Shown here: piece after piece, positions 45,674-57,168 of the stretch
Layout: the number at the start of each line of letters is the position of its first letter
Numbering within the stretch: position 1 is the first letter of the stretch
From: Collybiopsis luxurians FD-317 M1
Lineage: Eukaryota > Basidiomycota > Agaricomycetes > Agaricales > Omphalotaceae
Reading direction: 5' to 3'
Length of the DNA stretch: 64,000 bases
Assembly (NCBI GenBank): GCA_000827265.1
Contig: KN834778.1
Location: 13,097 to 77,096, forward strand
Made by a program: the position numbers and the translations under genes
The notes under the pieces: model-generated
What the model was told of the DNA's origin: nothing
The model's input: the letters and a program-made list of their open reading frames with translations, nothing else
The model's database searches: none

Positions 45674-46765
45674 ATGATTTTCACAAAATTGGCCTCCGTT
45701 CTCGCCCTTTCTGCTGCAGTCCTAGCTCAGTATGGGGGACCCCCCCCAGGTTCTTCTACCTCTTCTGCTCCTGCAACGGCTCCGTCAGCGCCACCAGACA
45801 CTCCTGGGCATATGAACATCGATGTCGCATTCAACAATACCTTCGTGTTCCACCCGAAAAATATCTCTGCCCCTGTCAGTGCTACTGGCTGTTTTTGTTG
45901 TTTGAAGACTTGACTCAATTTTTACCAGGTCGGAACGCTTGTGACATTCTGGTTTCCCGGGTCTGTGAATCTCATAGAAAGGTTGCAGTCATAGGCTGAC
46001 TCCCATTTCAGAGGCCCGAATTCTATTCCACACTCTGTCACTCAGTCATCATTCGAACAGCCGTGTACTTATCTTACCGCAAACTCGACCACTGGCACAG
46101 GCCCAGGATTCGATTCAGGTTTAACGAATTCCGTGCAGTTCACCATCAACGTTACTGACGATCAACGTATGACCCCCCAATTTCTACCTGTTATTGAGCT
46201 GACTAGTCCTTTCTTTCACCTTCTGAATTCTTAGCGTAAGTTTTCATTCGTTGTAACAGCTACTGGACTCAAGATTTTCACCCCACCGCAGTATCTGGTT
46301 CCATTGTAAACAAGTTCTCCATTGTGGCATGGGAATGGTTGGCAGCATCAATGGTAAGCAATTCCGAAACTGGTTAACCTTAGAACGCCGAACTCATACT
46401 CTTTGTTATACGCCAGCCCCCTCCAATGGTTCAAACACTTTTGACGCATTTCTGGCTGCCGCGACCAAGATAGGAAACTCAGAGGTTACTGTATGTAATT
46501 ACCTTGGCTTTTTGGCTTCATTGCACTAATGTGTGCCTACGTTCAAAGCAAACCACGGGAGGACCAGTCACTGGTGGAGTTCACGGTGGTAAGGGGTCTT
46601 TTTCCTGAATTTAGCGAGTATTCGTAATAAACCATGCTTCCTTCAGTTGCAACTGCTACTCCTGCTGCTACTGGAACCGGCTCGTCTTCATCCTCAGCAT
46701 CTGCAAATGCTGTGAGCATGTCTGCGGTTCTGTTTTTCGTAGCCGCTAGCTTCTATCTGGCTTGA
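45674..46765 (+). CDS. Secreted cupredoxin-like protein, probably GPI-anchored
   Basis: ATG 45674 begins a clear signal peptide (MIFTKLASVLALSAAVLAQY). A Ser/Pro/Ala stretch follows, then MNIDVAFNNTFVFHPKNISA, VGTLVTFWFPG, GPNSIPHSVTQSSFEQPC and, after further introns, VWFHCKQVLHCGMGMVGSIN. These match extracellular fungal cupredoxin-like proteins, in which His (PHSVTQ), Cys and His/Met of the 'C..H...GM' block form a type 1 copper site. The C-terminus is Thr/Ser rich (GTGSSSSSASANAVSMSAVL) with a terminal hydrophobic tail (FFVAASFYLA), as expected for GPI attachment. At least five short GT-AG introns are present. Family members are abundant in basidiomycete secretomes; the physiological role is not established. 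A second in-frame upstream ATG (45,584) would destroy the signal peptide and is unlikely. Confidence 0.85.
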
Positions 46766-47051
46766 AAAGGGATTTTAAAATGTTGTCTCTTTGTTCGAAT
46801 ACTTACTTAGTACTAGAGGCTTGTTGGACCTAGTAGATTGAATGATCTGTTATCTTGAGTAGCTGACTATGCGTGTCTGGTATTTGTTGGTTGACTAGTG
46901 AAATTTTTTTGCGTTGGTCTTTGTAACTTTTACCAATAATAGTACTGCTGGCTTTATTGAGAAATCGGCCCGTTGCGGGCCCACATGAGCGCTCGAATCG
47001 ATCAAGCACTTATCCTGTTGCAATCCCAACGCAAACCTGTCATCTCTTTTC

Positions 47052-50000
47052 ATGTTTGCGAAAATTCCGCAGAGTCTAGCGGCGCCATTGGGCCTTTTCT
47101 CTGACTCGGAGAAGCTGGCCTTTCGCAGTCAACCAAACGGTCTTCAAAAACTTGCTACAATTAGAGTACGTGGCGCCGCGTCCTAGGTAGCTTTTGAATT
47201 TATAAAATTATGTATGTACTCTAGCACATCCCAGAGGCCGACAGTTACTGGAACCAAGTTCGTCATTTTACCCTCCATCTCAGTGTCTCCGTACTGACCT
47301 TACTCCAGTACTTTGTCTTATTCGATTCAGCTTCAGAGGTATTCTCTCTAATAACACCTAACGACAGTACGTCTATAGACAGTGATTGAGGAAGGATTTT
47401 CTAAACCGTTTACTAGTTCGTCGTGCCCTTCTCGATGCTCCGGAGAATGTCGCAACTCTCATTTCCGTAATATGCTCGCGTCTGTTCAATCTCATTTCCG
47501 ACCACACTTTCCCAACACCTTCTGCATCTGTATCTGCTCTTGCCACATCTTTCATAAAGGCTGGAACCGGAATTACCGAGCGGAATACCACAAAGGAGGT
47601 TCTTAACTGTCTTCGGGTGCTGGCAAGAATTCTTCCCGTAGTATTTGAGAATCAGAGCGATGGCTCATTCGAGATGGACATATTTTGGAAGAAAATGGAA
47701 GCGGATGATGTCGAAGAAGAGGAACGATATGGAGCGGAAACACCCCAATTTGTAATTGAAGACGATGAAGATAGCGGTGATGAGGCCAAGTCGTCCGAAC
47801 CCAGACAATCTTCAGTACCGAGACCAAAACCGAAAAAGCAACTTCCATCACTCGGCGAACGACTATTTAGCTCCATTGTAGACCTTATGTTTTGCTGTGG
47901 CTTTACTCTTCCCATGCAGATACAGAAAGACCACTACAAAATCAACTATGTGATATGGTGCGTGGGTTTTCTATGTATTTTATTGTGCTCTGAGCTTTTT
48001 TTTAGGGAGAAGGGTATCGGTTCCACAAAGGATCCAGGACCTAGTCACCAATATGATAATAACAAGACGGAAGTTCTCCGACTACTTTTGGTACTGCTAT
48101 CGCGTCAAATTTACATATCTTCGTCTTCCCTTTTCAATAAACCCTCGAGCTATACTCTCCACCTCGTGCAACAGCTGCCCAGGCGCGACGTCCTTACCAT
48201 TCTCTGCTCTCTTTTAAATACCGCTATGAACTCGCCTCAAGCCCAACCAATAACTATCAACTCCGTGGCCGGTAAACTTCCCTACAATCATCTTGTCTTC
48301 AAAGGCGAAGATCCACGGGTGAATCTCGTTGCCATCTGCTTCGAAGTTTTGGTCGTTCTGCTTGACTTTCAGAGTGGAAGTGCTCGGGATGTTGTTGGAA
48401 ATGCCGAACCGCAGAATCCTGCTCCAACCGCACGTACCAATGCATTCAGATACTTTCTCATGAAATTGGTAGGTGCTTTGTCCTAAAAATAGCTGGCGCT
48501 TCTTGACAGTAATTTAAGCATAGGACACAAGATTTTCAGTTTGTTCTACATGGAATTCATGACATTATGGAACAACAGGTAATGAGTATGAATAATATTC
48601 TTCCTGGAGCTCGAAGATCTACGCCTTTTATCGCCGAAAACGGTGAGTTCATACCTCTCTTCTGTTTTATGCACAAGCACTTTTCTGATGAGGCTTTTTT
48701 TTTTTTAGTAATTTTCTTCTGGAAAATGATTGAGCTGAATAAGGTAGTTATTTTATTGTCTTTGAATCCTTAGTTCTCGATTTTACGGTTTAGTAACTTC
48801 ACAGCGGTTCCGTGCCTACGTACTTGATTCTGATCAAGGGACTGATCTCGTCGCCTATATACTGTGTTACAGTTTAGAGATCAAAGACAAACCCCGTAAG
48901 TCTCGTATTGGACTTTAGACGACATCCCACTCATTTCAGTCCTAGAACAGCATGGAATTTGTAGGGCCCTTTCATACATTATTCAAACGTTGTCAGCAGA
49001 ACCTGCTTTTGGACTACGGCTGACGAACCCTATTAAAACTTCATTACCAGCCAAGTTTACGGCGTCTGGGACGGCTGCCGACTTCCTAATTAATGTGAGT
49101 TGTTTTTCTATTTGGAGGCGTGATGTCGCCTGGATTTCGACCTTTCATGCAGACGATCTACTCTATGGTCGCTACTACCTCAGGCCAACTCAATTCACTG
49201 TATCCTGCACTTGTCATTGCACTTGCAAACTGTGCTCCTTATTTTAAGAACCTCAGTGTCACATCCTCGACGCGACTCGTCCAATTGTTTACCTCATTCT
49301 CGAACCCTCTTTTTCTCCTCTCTGATGAAGGTCATCCGCGGCTTTTGTTCTTCATGTACGTTTCGTTCGTTTACATTCAAAAACCAGACTCCTCAATCGT
49401 GATACATTAAGGTTGGAGCTATTCAACTCCGTCGTTCTTCATCATCTGTCCGAAAATCCTAATCTCATTCATGGAATATTGGCCGCACACAAAACCTTCG
49501 AAGATCTTGGAACGTTTACCCTTGCGCGCGGGCTTCGGGAAATCAGGCGCGTTCAGCTTGCCAAGGAAGATCAAGCTCGTAAATCGAGCTTGGATAGCAA
49601 ACGAAAGGGTAGAAGAGTGTCCATAGACGAGGAACACTCCTCAGAATTGAAGAAGAACCTCGTACCTGAAGATGGACAGAATGACGGAGATGAAGTTCTC
49701 CCTACTCAGCCCCAAAGTGCTGAGGCAGACGCTGCAATTGCAACGGAACCCATCGTTTCTCCGACTGGAGAGTCCATTCGCAGTGCCCACCCTGCTTCGG
49801 AGAAAGCCAAAGGGAAGATGAAACAGCGGCGTTCATCTTCTTCATTGGATGCTGGGAGTCTTGAACGAATAGCAGCTTCAGGAATTGGTCGGAATGGTTT
49901 CGTTCCAACGCCTGAATGGGTATTCTCTCCGTTTCGCTTCTCCTAACATCTTCTGACATCATCTATGAAAGGTTGCTTCGTGGCAGCAAGGGTGTGCAGA

Positions 50001-50490
50001 CATTGATTTTTCCTTAATTCTTGTGACTCACGTACACCCAGGCTACCTTTGGACACTGTAATGCTGATGATATCTGAACTACTGCCCAAAGTGCAAGAAA
50101 TGCAAGGATCGCAAAAAGCCAATAGTGCATCGACGATTCTCGATTTTCTGGGTTCAGTCACACTGGCAGACGTACTTCCCCAGCCTCCTCCGCTTTCACC
50201 TCGGCGATTTGTGGTAAGTGGGCATAAATCACCTAGAATAAAGCTTATACTCAAGTGGTCAATAGTGGTCAGACGCATCGGTTGTTTGGCTTACCTCGTT
50301 AATCTGGGGTGAGATATTTGTACGGGGAATGACTCCTCTGGGAGTATGGAACTCGACAAACATCCGGTTGTTTTATGTGAAACACTCTCAGAGTCAACAG
50401 CGCCAGATTACCGAGACCGTCTCGAATGTCGTTGGCGGGCTATTAGGCAGGACAAATTCGGATACTTCGATACCCAGAACGCGGTCATGA
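47052..50490 (+). CDS. HID1: HID1 family protein (secretory-pathway protein)
   Basis: ATG 47052 starts MFAKIPQSLAAPLGLFSDSE. Exons then give HIPEADSYWNQYFVLFDSAS, DIRRALLDAPENVATLISVI, TTKEVLNCLRVLARILPVVF, LGERLFSSIVDLMFCCGFTL, KTEVLRLLLVLLSRQIYISS, TQDFQFVLHGIHDIMEQQ, VIFFWKMIELNKRFRAYVLD, GHPRLLFFMLELFNSVVLHH and, at the end, VWLTSLIWGEIFVRGMTPLG. The order and motifs match the HID1/Ecm30 family throughout, roughly 900 residues. In animals HID-1 is a peripheral Golgi protein needed for dense-core vesicle and protein sorting; the fungal role is less defined. An acidic low-complexity linker (DDVEEEERYGAETP) and a Ser/Lys-rich insert near 49,560-49,870 are lineage-specific. More than ten GT-AG introns. 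Stop TGA 50,488-50,490. Confidence 0.9.
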
Positions 50491-51512
50491 TGCAGCGTTT
50501 TGCGCGGTGTTTTAAGTCTTATTCTAGCTAACTGCGTCCCGTCGCAAAGTCATTCCAGTAAACGCAAACCTGCTGAAGTAGAATCAGACTGCCTGCTTAT
50601 GCTTATGTGTAGACATGAAAGTGTCGCTCTGCAACTCGTTTGTAATAAACAGCTGTATATTTCGACTCTATGGTTTTTAAAACATTTTGTATAGGCATGA
50701 TACAAGAAATCTGCTATAGCTAGACATTGGTTGAGCTTTCTTGCCCAGCTACGTAAACAATCGCTTTTGCGGTAGCGAATGGTGATGCGTGACGCGTGAC
50801 GACTTGCATTGCGGCACTAACCCGCCCGTTGTGCGGCTTACTCTCTCCGTTGCTTAAACTGCTGTTCAAACTGCCGAACCCGTTTTAGAATTTTGTGCAT
50901 CCTGGTGAGCCCAGTACCGGAGCTACGACATCATCCTGCCTTCCCAGACGATGAAGCGTTCCGTCTTCTAAAGAACTTTATCTTTCATTCCGCGGCGAAA
51001 TAAGTAATTCAGAGATGAATTACGTTTCGAATCGTAGCCGTCAGAGTTTCTTGATCTCCATGCTCGGCATCATCTTCGCACATTTTGTACCCTGAGGTCG
51101 TAGGCACCTCTCTTTTACTTCTATGATAGATGTCTAGGCTCAAATTTGGTTTGCCGACAACATTGTAAAATTGACACCATCTTGTCCTTGGCTTGCTGCA
51201 TAGCGCAAAAACTTCGGCATCCCAAGCCAAGTATGTGATTTCTATATGGGATGTTATTATCGTTATAGAATGGTCTAGGTACAGGCACGTCAGTGAGTAA
51301 AAACGGATGAAACTTCGAGCTCACATCAGATGTCATTACACCCGTTCCGTTCAATCTGCCAACGAATTTATTCAGGACATCTGCACTGGCAAACAACAGA
51401 TGCATATACGTTACTCGGCTGCAAGCAATGCTGCTCGGCAGATGCTCTCCTAATTGCATTCTCGGATTATATGAAAAGGTTATCGTAGGGCGGCCCTACG
51501 CACTGGACCCCG
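50491..51512. other. Intergenic, no firm gene
   Basis: Two overlapping minus-strand frames (51,459-51,121 with SSKFHPFLLTDVPVPRPFYN; 51,230-51,009 with LAWDAEVFALCSKPRTRWCQ and SLDIYHRSKREVPTTSGYKM) have protein-like composition. They have no recognisable family and no clean intron to join them. They may be a small unidentified gene or a decayed one. A GATGCGTGACGCGTGACGAC repeat with an ACGCGT word lies near 50,783-50,803. Confidence 0.3.
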
Positions 51513-53502
51513 ATGTCTTTCCCACTCTCTCATTTGTCTTCGAATGACCAAGCTCTCTTTCGCCAGTTTGGCTTCGGTCCTGCTAGGGTGGTGCATACAC
51601 CAATTGTTCACCATGCTTTCCGGAAGCACGCAAGGGAACAGCCCGAGGTCATCGCGGTGGAACATGCATCAATAAACGAGTCCATCACCTACCAAAAATT
51701 GGACAGTCAATCTAACCGTCTAGCCCGTCGTCTCCGAAAACAGAATATACGACCTGGATCTCGTGTCTGTATTCTCGCTCGCCGTTCAATCTCGTTTGTG
51801 GTAGGAATTCTGGCCATTATGAAGAGCGGGGCGCAGTACGTCCCATTGGATGCTATGACAATCACGGACGAAACCCTGATGTTCGTGTTGGAGGATTCGA
51901 ACCCCAGCATGATACTTGTGATGAGCGACTACCTCGATCGTGTCTCTCATAGTGCCGCCCCGGTTCTCTGTCTCGAGAGCTCCATACTAGAAGACGAACT
52001 GGCCCACGCTGATTCCAGTGAAGTCGAAGATCTTTCTTCTCCGTCTGACGGGGTGTATTGCATATATACTTCTGGCACCACAGGAAAACCGAAGGGCGTA
52101 GATGTCAAACACGAAGGTGTCACAAATGGTAAATGAACTCCAGCTTGATTTTAAGAAAAGCTCTCACAGTCAAGATCAGTCATTAGTGGTCCTCCCGCGA
52201 ATGTAGGGATGCGACGTGGATTACGAGTGGCTCAACTTCTCAATATTGCTTTCGACATGGGAGCATGGGAGATTCTCGGGTCGTTGTATAATGGATGCAC
52301 ACTTTGCCTTCGAGGGAACTCATTCAATGATTGGGTAGCTGTTCTGAAGACGGTCCACATCGTCATTTCGACTCCAAGTATCCTGATGCGTCACAATCCT
52401 GAAGATTACCCCAATCTCCAGCATGTCATTGTTGGCGGAGAGCCCTGTCCCCAAAGTAGGTTCTCTTATCATGTCTCCTGCTATTGTGCCAAACTTTTGC
52501 CTGTATGTATTCAGGCCTTGCCGATGAATGGGCGGCGCATACTTCGTTTAACAACTGCTGTGGTCCAACTGAAATTTCAATATGCAATACAGTTCAACCA
52601 CACACAGTGGGATATCCTCTTTCCATAGGTAAACCAATTCCCAACACAAATGTCTACATCCTCTCGTGCGATGACAGTGCGGAGGCTCTTCCCATCGGGC
52701 ACGTAGGATGTATGTGGGTTGGAGGTCTTGGGACAAATACTCGGTATCTTAACCTTCCAGAGAAATCGGCAGAGCGTTGGAGAAAGGATCCATTCATAGA
52801 GGAAGACAGATTGATGTTCAACACTGGTGATCTTGGTCGTTGGAGACTCGAAGACGGTCAGTTAGATCACCTGGGCCGTGTCGACGATCAAGTCAAGGTG
52901 AAAGGATTTCGAGTTGAGCTTGATGGTATCTCTGCGGCAATGCAGGCGAGCAATTCTTTCATCGTTCAATCTATTACTCTGGCTAACTGGTCCTTTTGTA
53001 GACATGCAAGGAGGTCTCAAGGACTGCTGTGCTCCTCATTGACTCTGAACTTTGGGGTTTTGTGACTCCTTCCACCGTTGATACAGCTTCTGTGCGAGAT
53101 ACCGTTGCCAAGGTCCAACCCTATTATGCCGTTCCAAGCCGCTTCCTCGCCCTGCATGACTTTCCTTTCACCCGGAATGGAAAAGTTGACAAACGAGCAC
53201 TTCGGGCTATGGTTTTGAGCAATATCTTGCCGCAGGATGTACCACCGCTAGACTCTTCCGGATCCTCGAGCCCGACATCATCTGACAGCGAAGGAATCAT
53301 CACGCCTCCGAGTTCTCGTTCCAGCACTCTTCCATTAGCCAATCTGCGCCAAGATCCGCTACTCTGGGAAGATAACAGACTTGGTAATGAAGAAAAGCCG
53401 TCGGGATTCCCTGGAAACGATCTCAGTCCAGCTCTACAGCATGCCAAACATTCCACCCTCGTTGGATTAGGGTTAGACCGAAGAAGTATTCCGAGACAAT
53501 GA
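51513..53502 (+). CDS. Stand-alone NRPS-type adenylation (AMP-binding) protein
   Basis: Four exons (introns about 52129-52206, 52460-52515 and 52946-53001) encode a single adenylation module with the usual motifs in order: SYxxLD-like ITYQKLDSQSNRLARRL, YCIYTSGTTGKPKGV (A3), NIAFDMGAWEIL (A4), NCCGPTEISICN (A5, with Cys for the common Tyr), FNTGDLGRW (A7), HLGRVDDQVKVKGFRVEL (A8) and RNGKVDKRAL (A10, catalytic Lys). It activates a carboxylic or amino acid as an acyl-adenylate. The C-terminal 90 residues are Ser/Pro rich. No carrier (LGGxS), condensation or reductase domain follows before the stop at 53,502, so it is not a complete NRPS-like synthetase. The last intron has a GC donor (CAG, GCGAGC) if spliced at typical length. 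The substrate cannot be assigned. Confidence 0.88.
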
Positions 53503-54026
53503 ATTAGAATTTAAATTCAACACTCCCTCCTTCTTGCCACGCTCTTTTCTTTATATTTTTACCTAAGTTATTTTTGACATATCGTGACATATTTCGGACT
53601 AGGTATTGGACACTACATATGGACCGATTAGTGGTAATTCAGCGCACATTCACATTCAATATCTATGTTTTACTATTTACAGTTACCTGACAGCTTCGAG
53701 AGTATTTGACAGTGCACCAGTGTTTTTCGGAAGAGGTTGATAACATTCGGAAGGATTGACACTGACCATTTATCCCGAAAACATCGACCTTTAGTGCTCA
53801 ACGGGGTGATAGAAACGGTGATTCGAACACCGGCGCCATTGTGGAATATATTGTTCTATCGATAGTACAGGGGCAGAAGTTTTCTATGTCCGACAACCTC
53901 CAACGGTAAAGAACGGGAGTTTTGGACCTAGATACCCTTCCGAATCAGTCAATTTCTCGCACGCTGATAAGCAGAGTATAGGGGAGGTCTTTACGGAAGG
54001 ATGTGTATGTAGTCAAGGACTTCTAA
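53503..54026. other. Intergenic region between adenylation gene and transporter
   Basis: Convergent gene ends; no open frame of interest. The only structure noticed is the tRNA-like fold at 53808-53860 listed separately. Confidence 0.6.
53808..53860 (-). other. tRNA-like fold lacking a D arm
   Basis: On the minus strand a 7-bp stem (GATAGAA with TTCTATC) encloses a perfect T-arm, CGGTG-TTCGAAT-CACCG, and about 21 nt where D and anticodon arms would be. At 53 nt it is too short for a normal nuclear tRNA. It could be a tRNA relic, a SINE fragment or chance. Confidence 0.25.
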
Positions 54027-55295
54027 TTATTCCGATGGACTGCGAGACTTTTCATCAACCGCTCCCCTTGCATCACTCAACTGAGATTCCAGGTCTTTCG
54101 GAGATGTATCATTAGTTTCTTGAGAAGTGCTGGTCGTTGCACTTTCTTGAGATTTAACGTAGGTGTATAACAGGGTCCCTGTAAGAATAATGAAGGCGGA
54201 AGCGGCACGTTGACTGAAAGATACATTAAGGGACTTGGCGTGTTTCGAACAGAATTCCGGCACTCACGTTGTGACAATATCCCCGAAAATTTTGACACCG
54301 AGAAGAATTTGCAGGACACTACGCGCCGCCTAAAAGAAACTGCTCAATTCCGGGAACACCAGGCGGAGTAGAGAAACACCACGCACACTTGAAAACATAT
54401 GAGTGACCGGAGAGGTCACTTTTACACTGAGAATTCCTGCGATGCTGATGAGAAAACCGAAAATGCCGGTGACAATATTCCCCCAGCAAAAGGTAGCCCA
54501 GTCCCATGCACTGTTGTTGTTTACCATACCCCAAAACTCGTAAATTTCTCCTTTGAGCCCGGCCAGGCAGCCAAGTAGAACGGCTGAGCCCAGATTTGAC
54601 CAGAAGGAAAGCATGGTGCTGCTTCCATTTACATGAGGTAACGATGATTTGACTAGAATCAAGCAGGAACGCTGAGTCCAAATTTGACCAAAACCAAAAC
54701 TGGTGGGCCACTTACCTAACACTGCATGAAACGCGATTGACAAAGATGACAGGAACCCGTAGAAGAGGCCTAGAGGGGTGGGTACCGCTCGAGCCGGCAC
54801 ATCTTCGGAAAATGAGACTCCAAGGAAGAAGCCAAAAGTTACAACGGATGCACATCCTACAACTGACCAAGAAGGTCTAGAACGACCACTAAGTGCTACC
54901 ACCGCAATTGTGAGAGGAAGGACTAGTCCCCGGGCGATTTGGTAAAACGCGGCCTCGATATCTCGGAGACATAACGCGTTGAAAGTAAAACCACAGGTGT
55001 CGACAAGTATGAGAGGAGCAAGTTTTCGAGCAGTATCATACTCGATGGTGGGAAGTTCTACAAAGTTGAAGAACCGAGATGTCACCATTAAAAGGATAAC
55101 GGTTGTAAGGGACTGGAAGAACATGAACAACACGGTGAGGTTTGGAGCGGCGTTCAAGACCATTTTGTTCACGAAAACCATCTAGCGATGGATTAAGATG
55201 TCGGACATGAATAAGTTTGGATGAAAGCGAATTACCACTAGAGCTGCTAGCATATAAAAGCTAACCACAGCGACGACCTGCCTTGATACGGCCAT
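54027..55295 (-). CDS. Golgi nucleotide-sugar transporter, SLC35C/TPT family
   Basis: ATG 55295 begins MAVSRQVVAVVSFYMLAALV; an intron leads to MVFVNKMVLNAAPNLTVLFM. The product has about ten hydrophobic helices of the triose-phosphate/nucleotide-sugar transporter type. Key family blocks are TPLGLFYGFLSSLSIAFHAV, VKSSLPHVNGSSTMLSFWSN and VTSPVTHMFSSAARSVLQIL, then GVKIFGDIVTTQRAASAFII and LTGTLLYTYVKSQE, closest to the GDP-fucose transporter group (SLC35C). The C-terminal tail is acidic and cytosolic. These antiporters exchange a nucleotide sugar for the nucleoside monophosphate across the Golgi membrane. No GALNK motif of GDP-mannose transporters is seen, so the substrate is open. One intron (54653-54715) is strikingly similar to the exon that follows it. 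It is divergent from the GT15 gene across 316 bp. Confidence 0.85.
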
Positions 55296-55396
55296 GTTGT
55301 CTAGAGTAAGGACAGTCGAAAGAAGATGATGGACGTAGAAGGGAATGGCTAAAAGGGGGATGCGATGACCATTTTACGTTTACGGTACTGACAGGA

Positions 55397-55429
55397 ATAT
55401 TGACTTGATATTGACTTGATATTGACTTG
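55397..55429. repeat. 11-bp unit repeated three times in a divergent promoter
   Basis: ATATTGACTTG occurs three times head to tail, followed by ATGCATG, between the transporter and GT15 genes. The remaining 316 bp between their start codons contain no open frame. Confidence 0.8.
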
Positions 55430-55611
55430 ATGCATGAAAAGATGAAGGTTTTGATTGATGAAATGCCGGCCGAGATGCCGATTACTCCTCCGCCGCACTA
55501 TTGACATACGTTCTTGCCCTTGATTTTGATGATTCACAGCATGTTCTCCTTGTAATCCTACAACGTTTGGCAACCTGCCTGTTCGCTTCTCATTCCCCTT
55601 TCACCTACACC

Positions 55612-57168
55612 ATGTTCATCCTTTCTTCCCGAGCCCGCTTTGCTCTCATATTCACCTGTGTCATTCTAGTTCTACTCATTCTTTTACCAAAGGAAACAAT
55701 CACACAAACTTATCGCTCTTACTATGGTTCCTTACACGAATTCGATTCTTCTAACGACTCTGCTATACTCCCAACAAGAGCCAACGCCGTCATTTTAATG
55801 TTGATAGCTCCATCACGTATACATCAGGCCACACTTGCCCTACTTAATGTAGAGAATCGCTTCAATCGTAGACTTCAGTACCCATATGTGCTCTTCACTG
55901 CCAGCGAAGAAGAAAGTGCAATGATAAATGAAGAAGAAAGACGAAAAATTGATTGGATAACCCAAGGGAGAGCAAAATTTGGTACTTGTCTCATATGTCC
56001 CTTGCCTACCTCATTCGAATCATTGACACGATGTATCCAAGCCGTTGTTACCAAGGAATCATGGGATGTACCAGATTTTTACGACAAGGCTAGGGTGGAG
56101 GATTCTTTCCGTAACATTGGGCAAGTTCCGCTCCTCCATAGCTCCTATCCTTGTCGCTTACCCGCGAGACATAGCTTCTCCTCCGGATATAGATCTATGT
56201 GTAGGTTTTACTCCGGATTCTTTTGGAAACATCCCGCTCTAGCCCAGTATGACTGGCTGTGGAGGCTCGATACAGATATCGAGTTTCACTGCGATATCGT
56301 GGGTGCACTGGCTTGCCGGTATCAAGTATCTAACTCCTTCTCCTAGCCTTATGACCCGGTTGCACGCATGATAGATGCTGGAGCGCTATATGGTATGCAA
56401 GCCAAGAGTTTACTTTCTGGCTTCGGTATTCATCTGTACTGCAGGTTTTGTACAAATCAACGAAGATGCGGTCTGGGTTCAACCGAGCCTGGCCGGCAAT
56501 GTTTCGGAATTTCTTTTCAACTACTACAGCTCCCATTCTTCGCCGTCAGGATTGGTGGCGACAGGTGCGGGACTTCCCCCAGTCCCCACAGACGTCAATC
56601 ATGCGTTTGTATGGAATAGCGAGCTAGGAATAGAGAAAGCTCTCAAAGGAGAGGCTGGATCAGAGGAGTGGACGAGAATGTGTATGTATGTGAGTACAGC
56701 TCTTGGAAAATAGTGACAATGCCTCGAGTAGTCCTATTCATTGATGACACGACTTTCAGAACAACTTTGAAATATCTCATCGTTCGGTATGGGAGAGCGA
56801 AATTTATACCTCACTTTTCTACCATCTAGACAACGCCGGTGGATTCTTTTATGAGCGTTGGTCTGACAGCCCCATCCACTCTTTTGGGATTGCAATGGCA
56901 TTGAGAAAGGACCAAGTGATGCAATTCCACGATATGGGATACCAACATCAAGGATGGGCGTACGAATGCGCGCAATTGGATAGATGTACTTGCTTGAGGG
57001 AAGGCGTCGCTGCGGGTAAGACGACTCGGTTTTTTTTTTTATTACGGCGAAGCGGGCTGACATTCCGTATTAGATTTTGACGATCAAGGCTACAAGTGGG
57101 TCTATATTCCTATTCCCTGAACATTCCTACTGATTGTATCAAGATGGTTCAACGTCTCTACGGCTTAA
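55612..57168 (+). CDS. Alpha-1,2-mannosyltransferase, GT15 (KRE2/MNT1/KTR) family
   Basis: ATG 55612 starts a short cytosolic tail and a type II membrane anchor (ARFALIFTCVILVLLILLP). The lumenal domain has AVILMLIAPSRIHQATLALL, NVENRFNRRLQYPYVLFTAS, YRSMCRFYSGFFWKHPALAQ, YDWLWRLDTDIEFHCDIPYD, FVQINEDAVWVQPSL and, later, FYERWSDSPIHSFGIAMALR followed by MGYQHQGWAYECAQLDRCTC. This is the full GT15 signature set. The enzymes add alpha-1,2-mannose from GDP-mannose to O- and N-glycans in the Golgi. The segment that usually reads 'YWRvEPd' is LWRLDTD here, so the proposed catalytic Glu is Asp. Seven or so short introns; the one at 56121-56168 appears to be GC-AG (GG, GCAAGT) and removes 16 otherwise extra codons. 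It ends DFDDQGYKWFNVSTA, TAA at 57,168. Confidence 0.88.

Noticed and set aside
46968..46982. GGCCCG-TTG-CGGGCC hairpin downstream of the cupredoxin gene as a terminator
   Set aside because: Hairpin terminators are bacterial; in a fungal gene this is just a short palindrome.
50783..50803. ACGCGT (MCB-like) word with GCGTGAC repeats as a regulatory site
   Set aside because: A single word of this kind is expected by chance in GC-rich intergenic DNA and no adjacent cell-cycle gene is evident.
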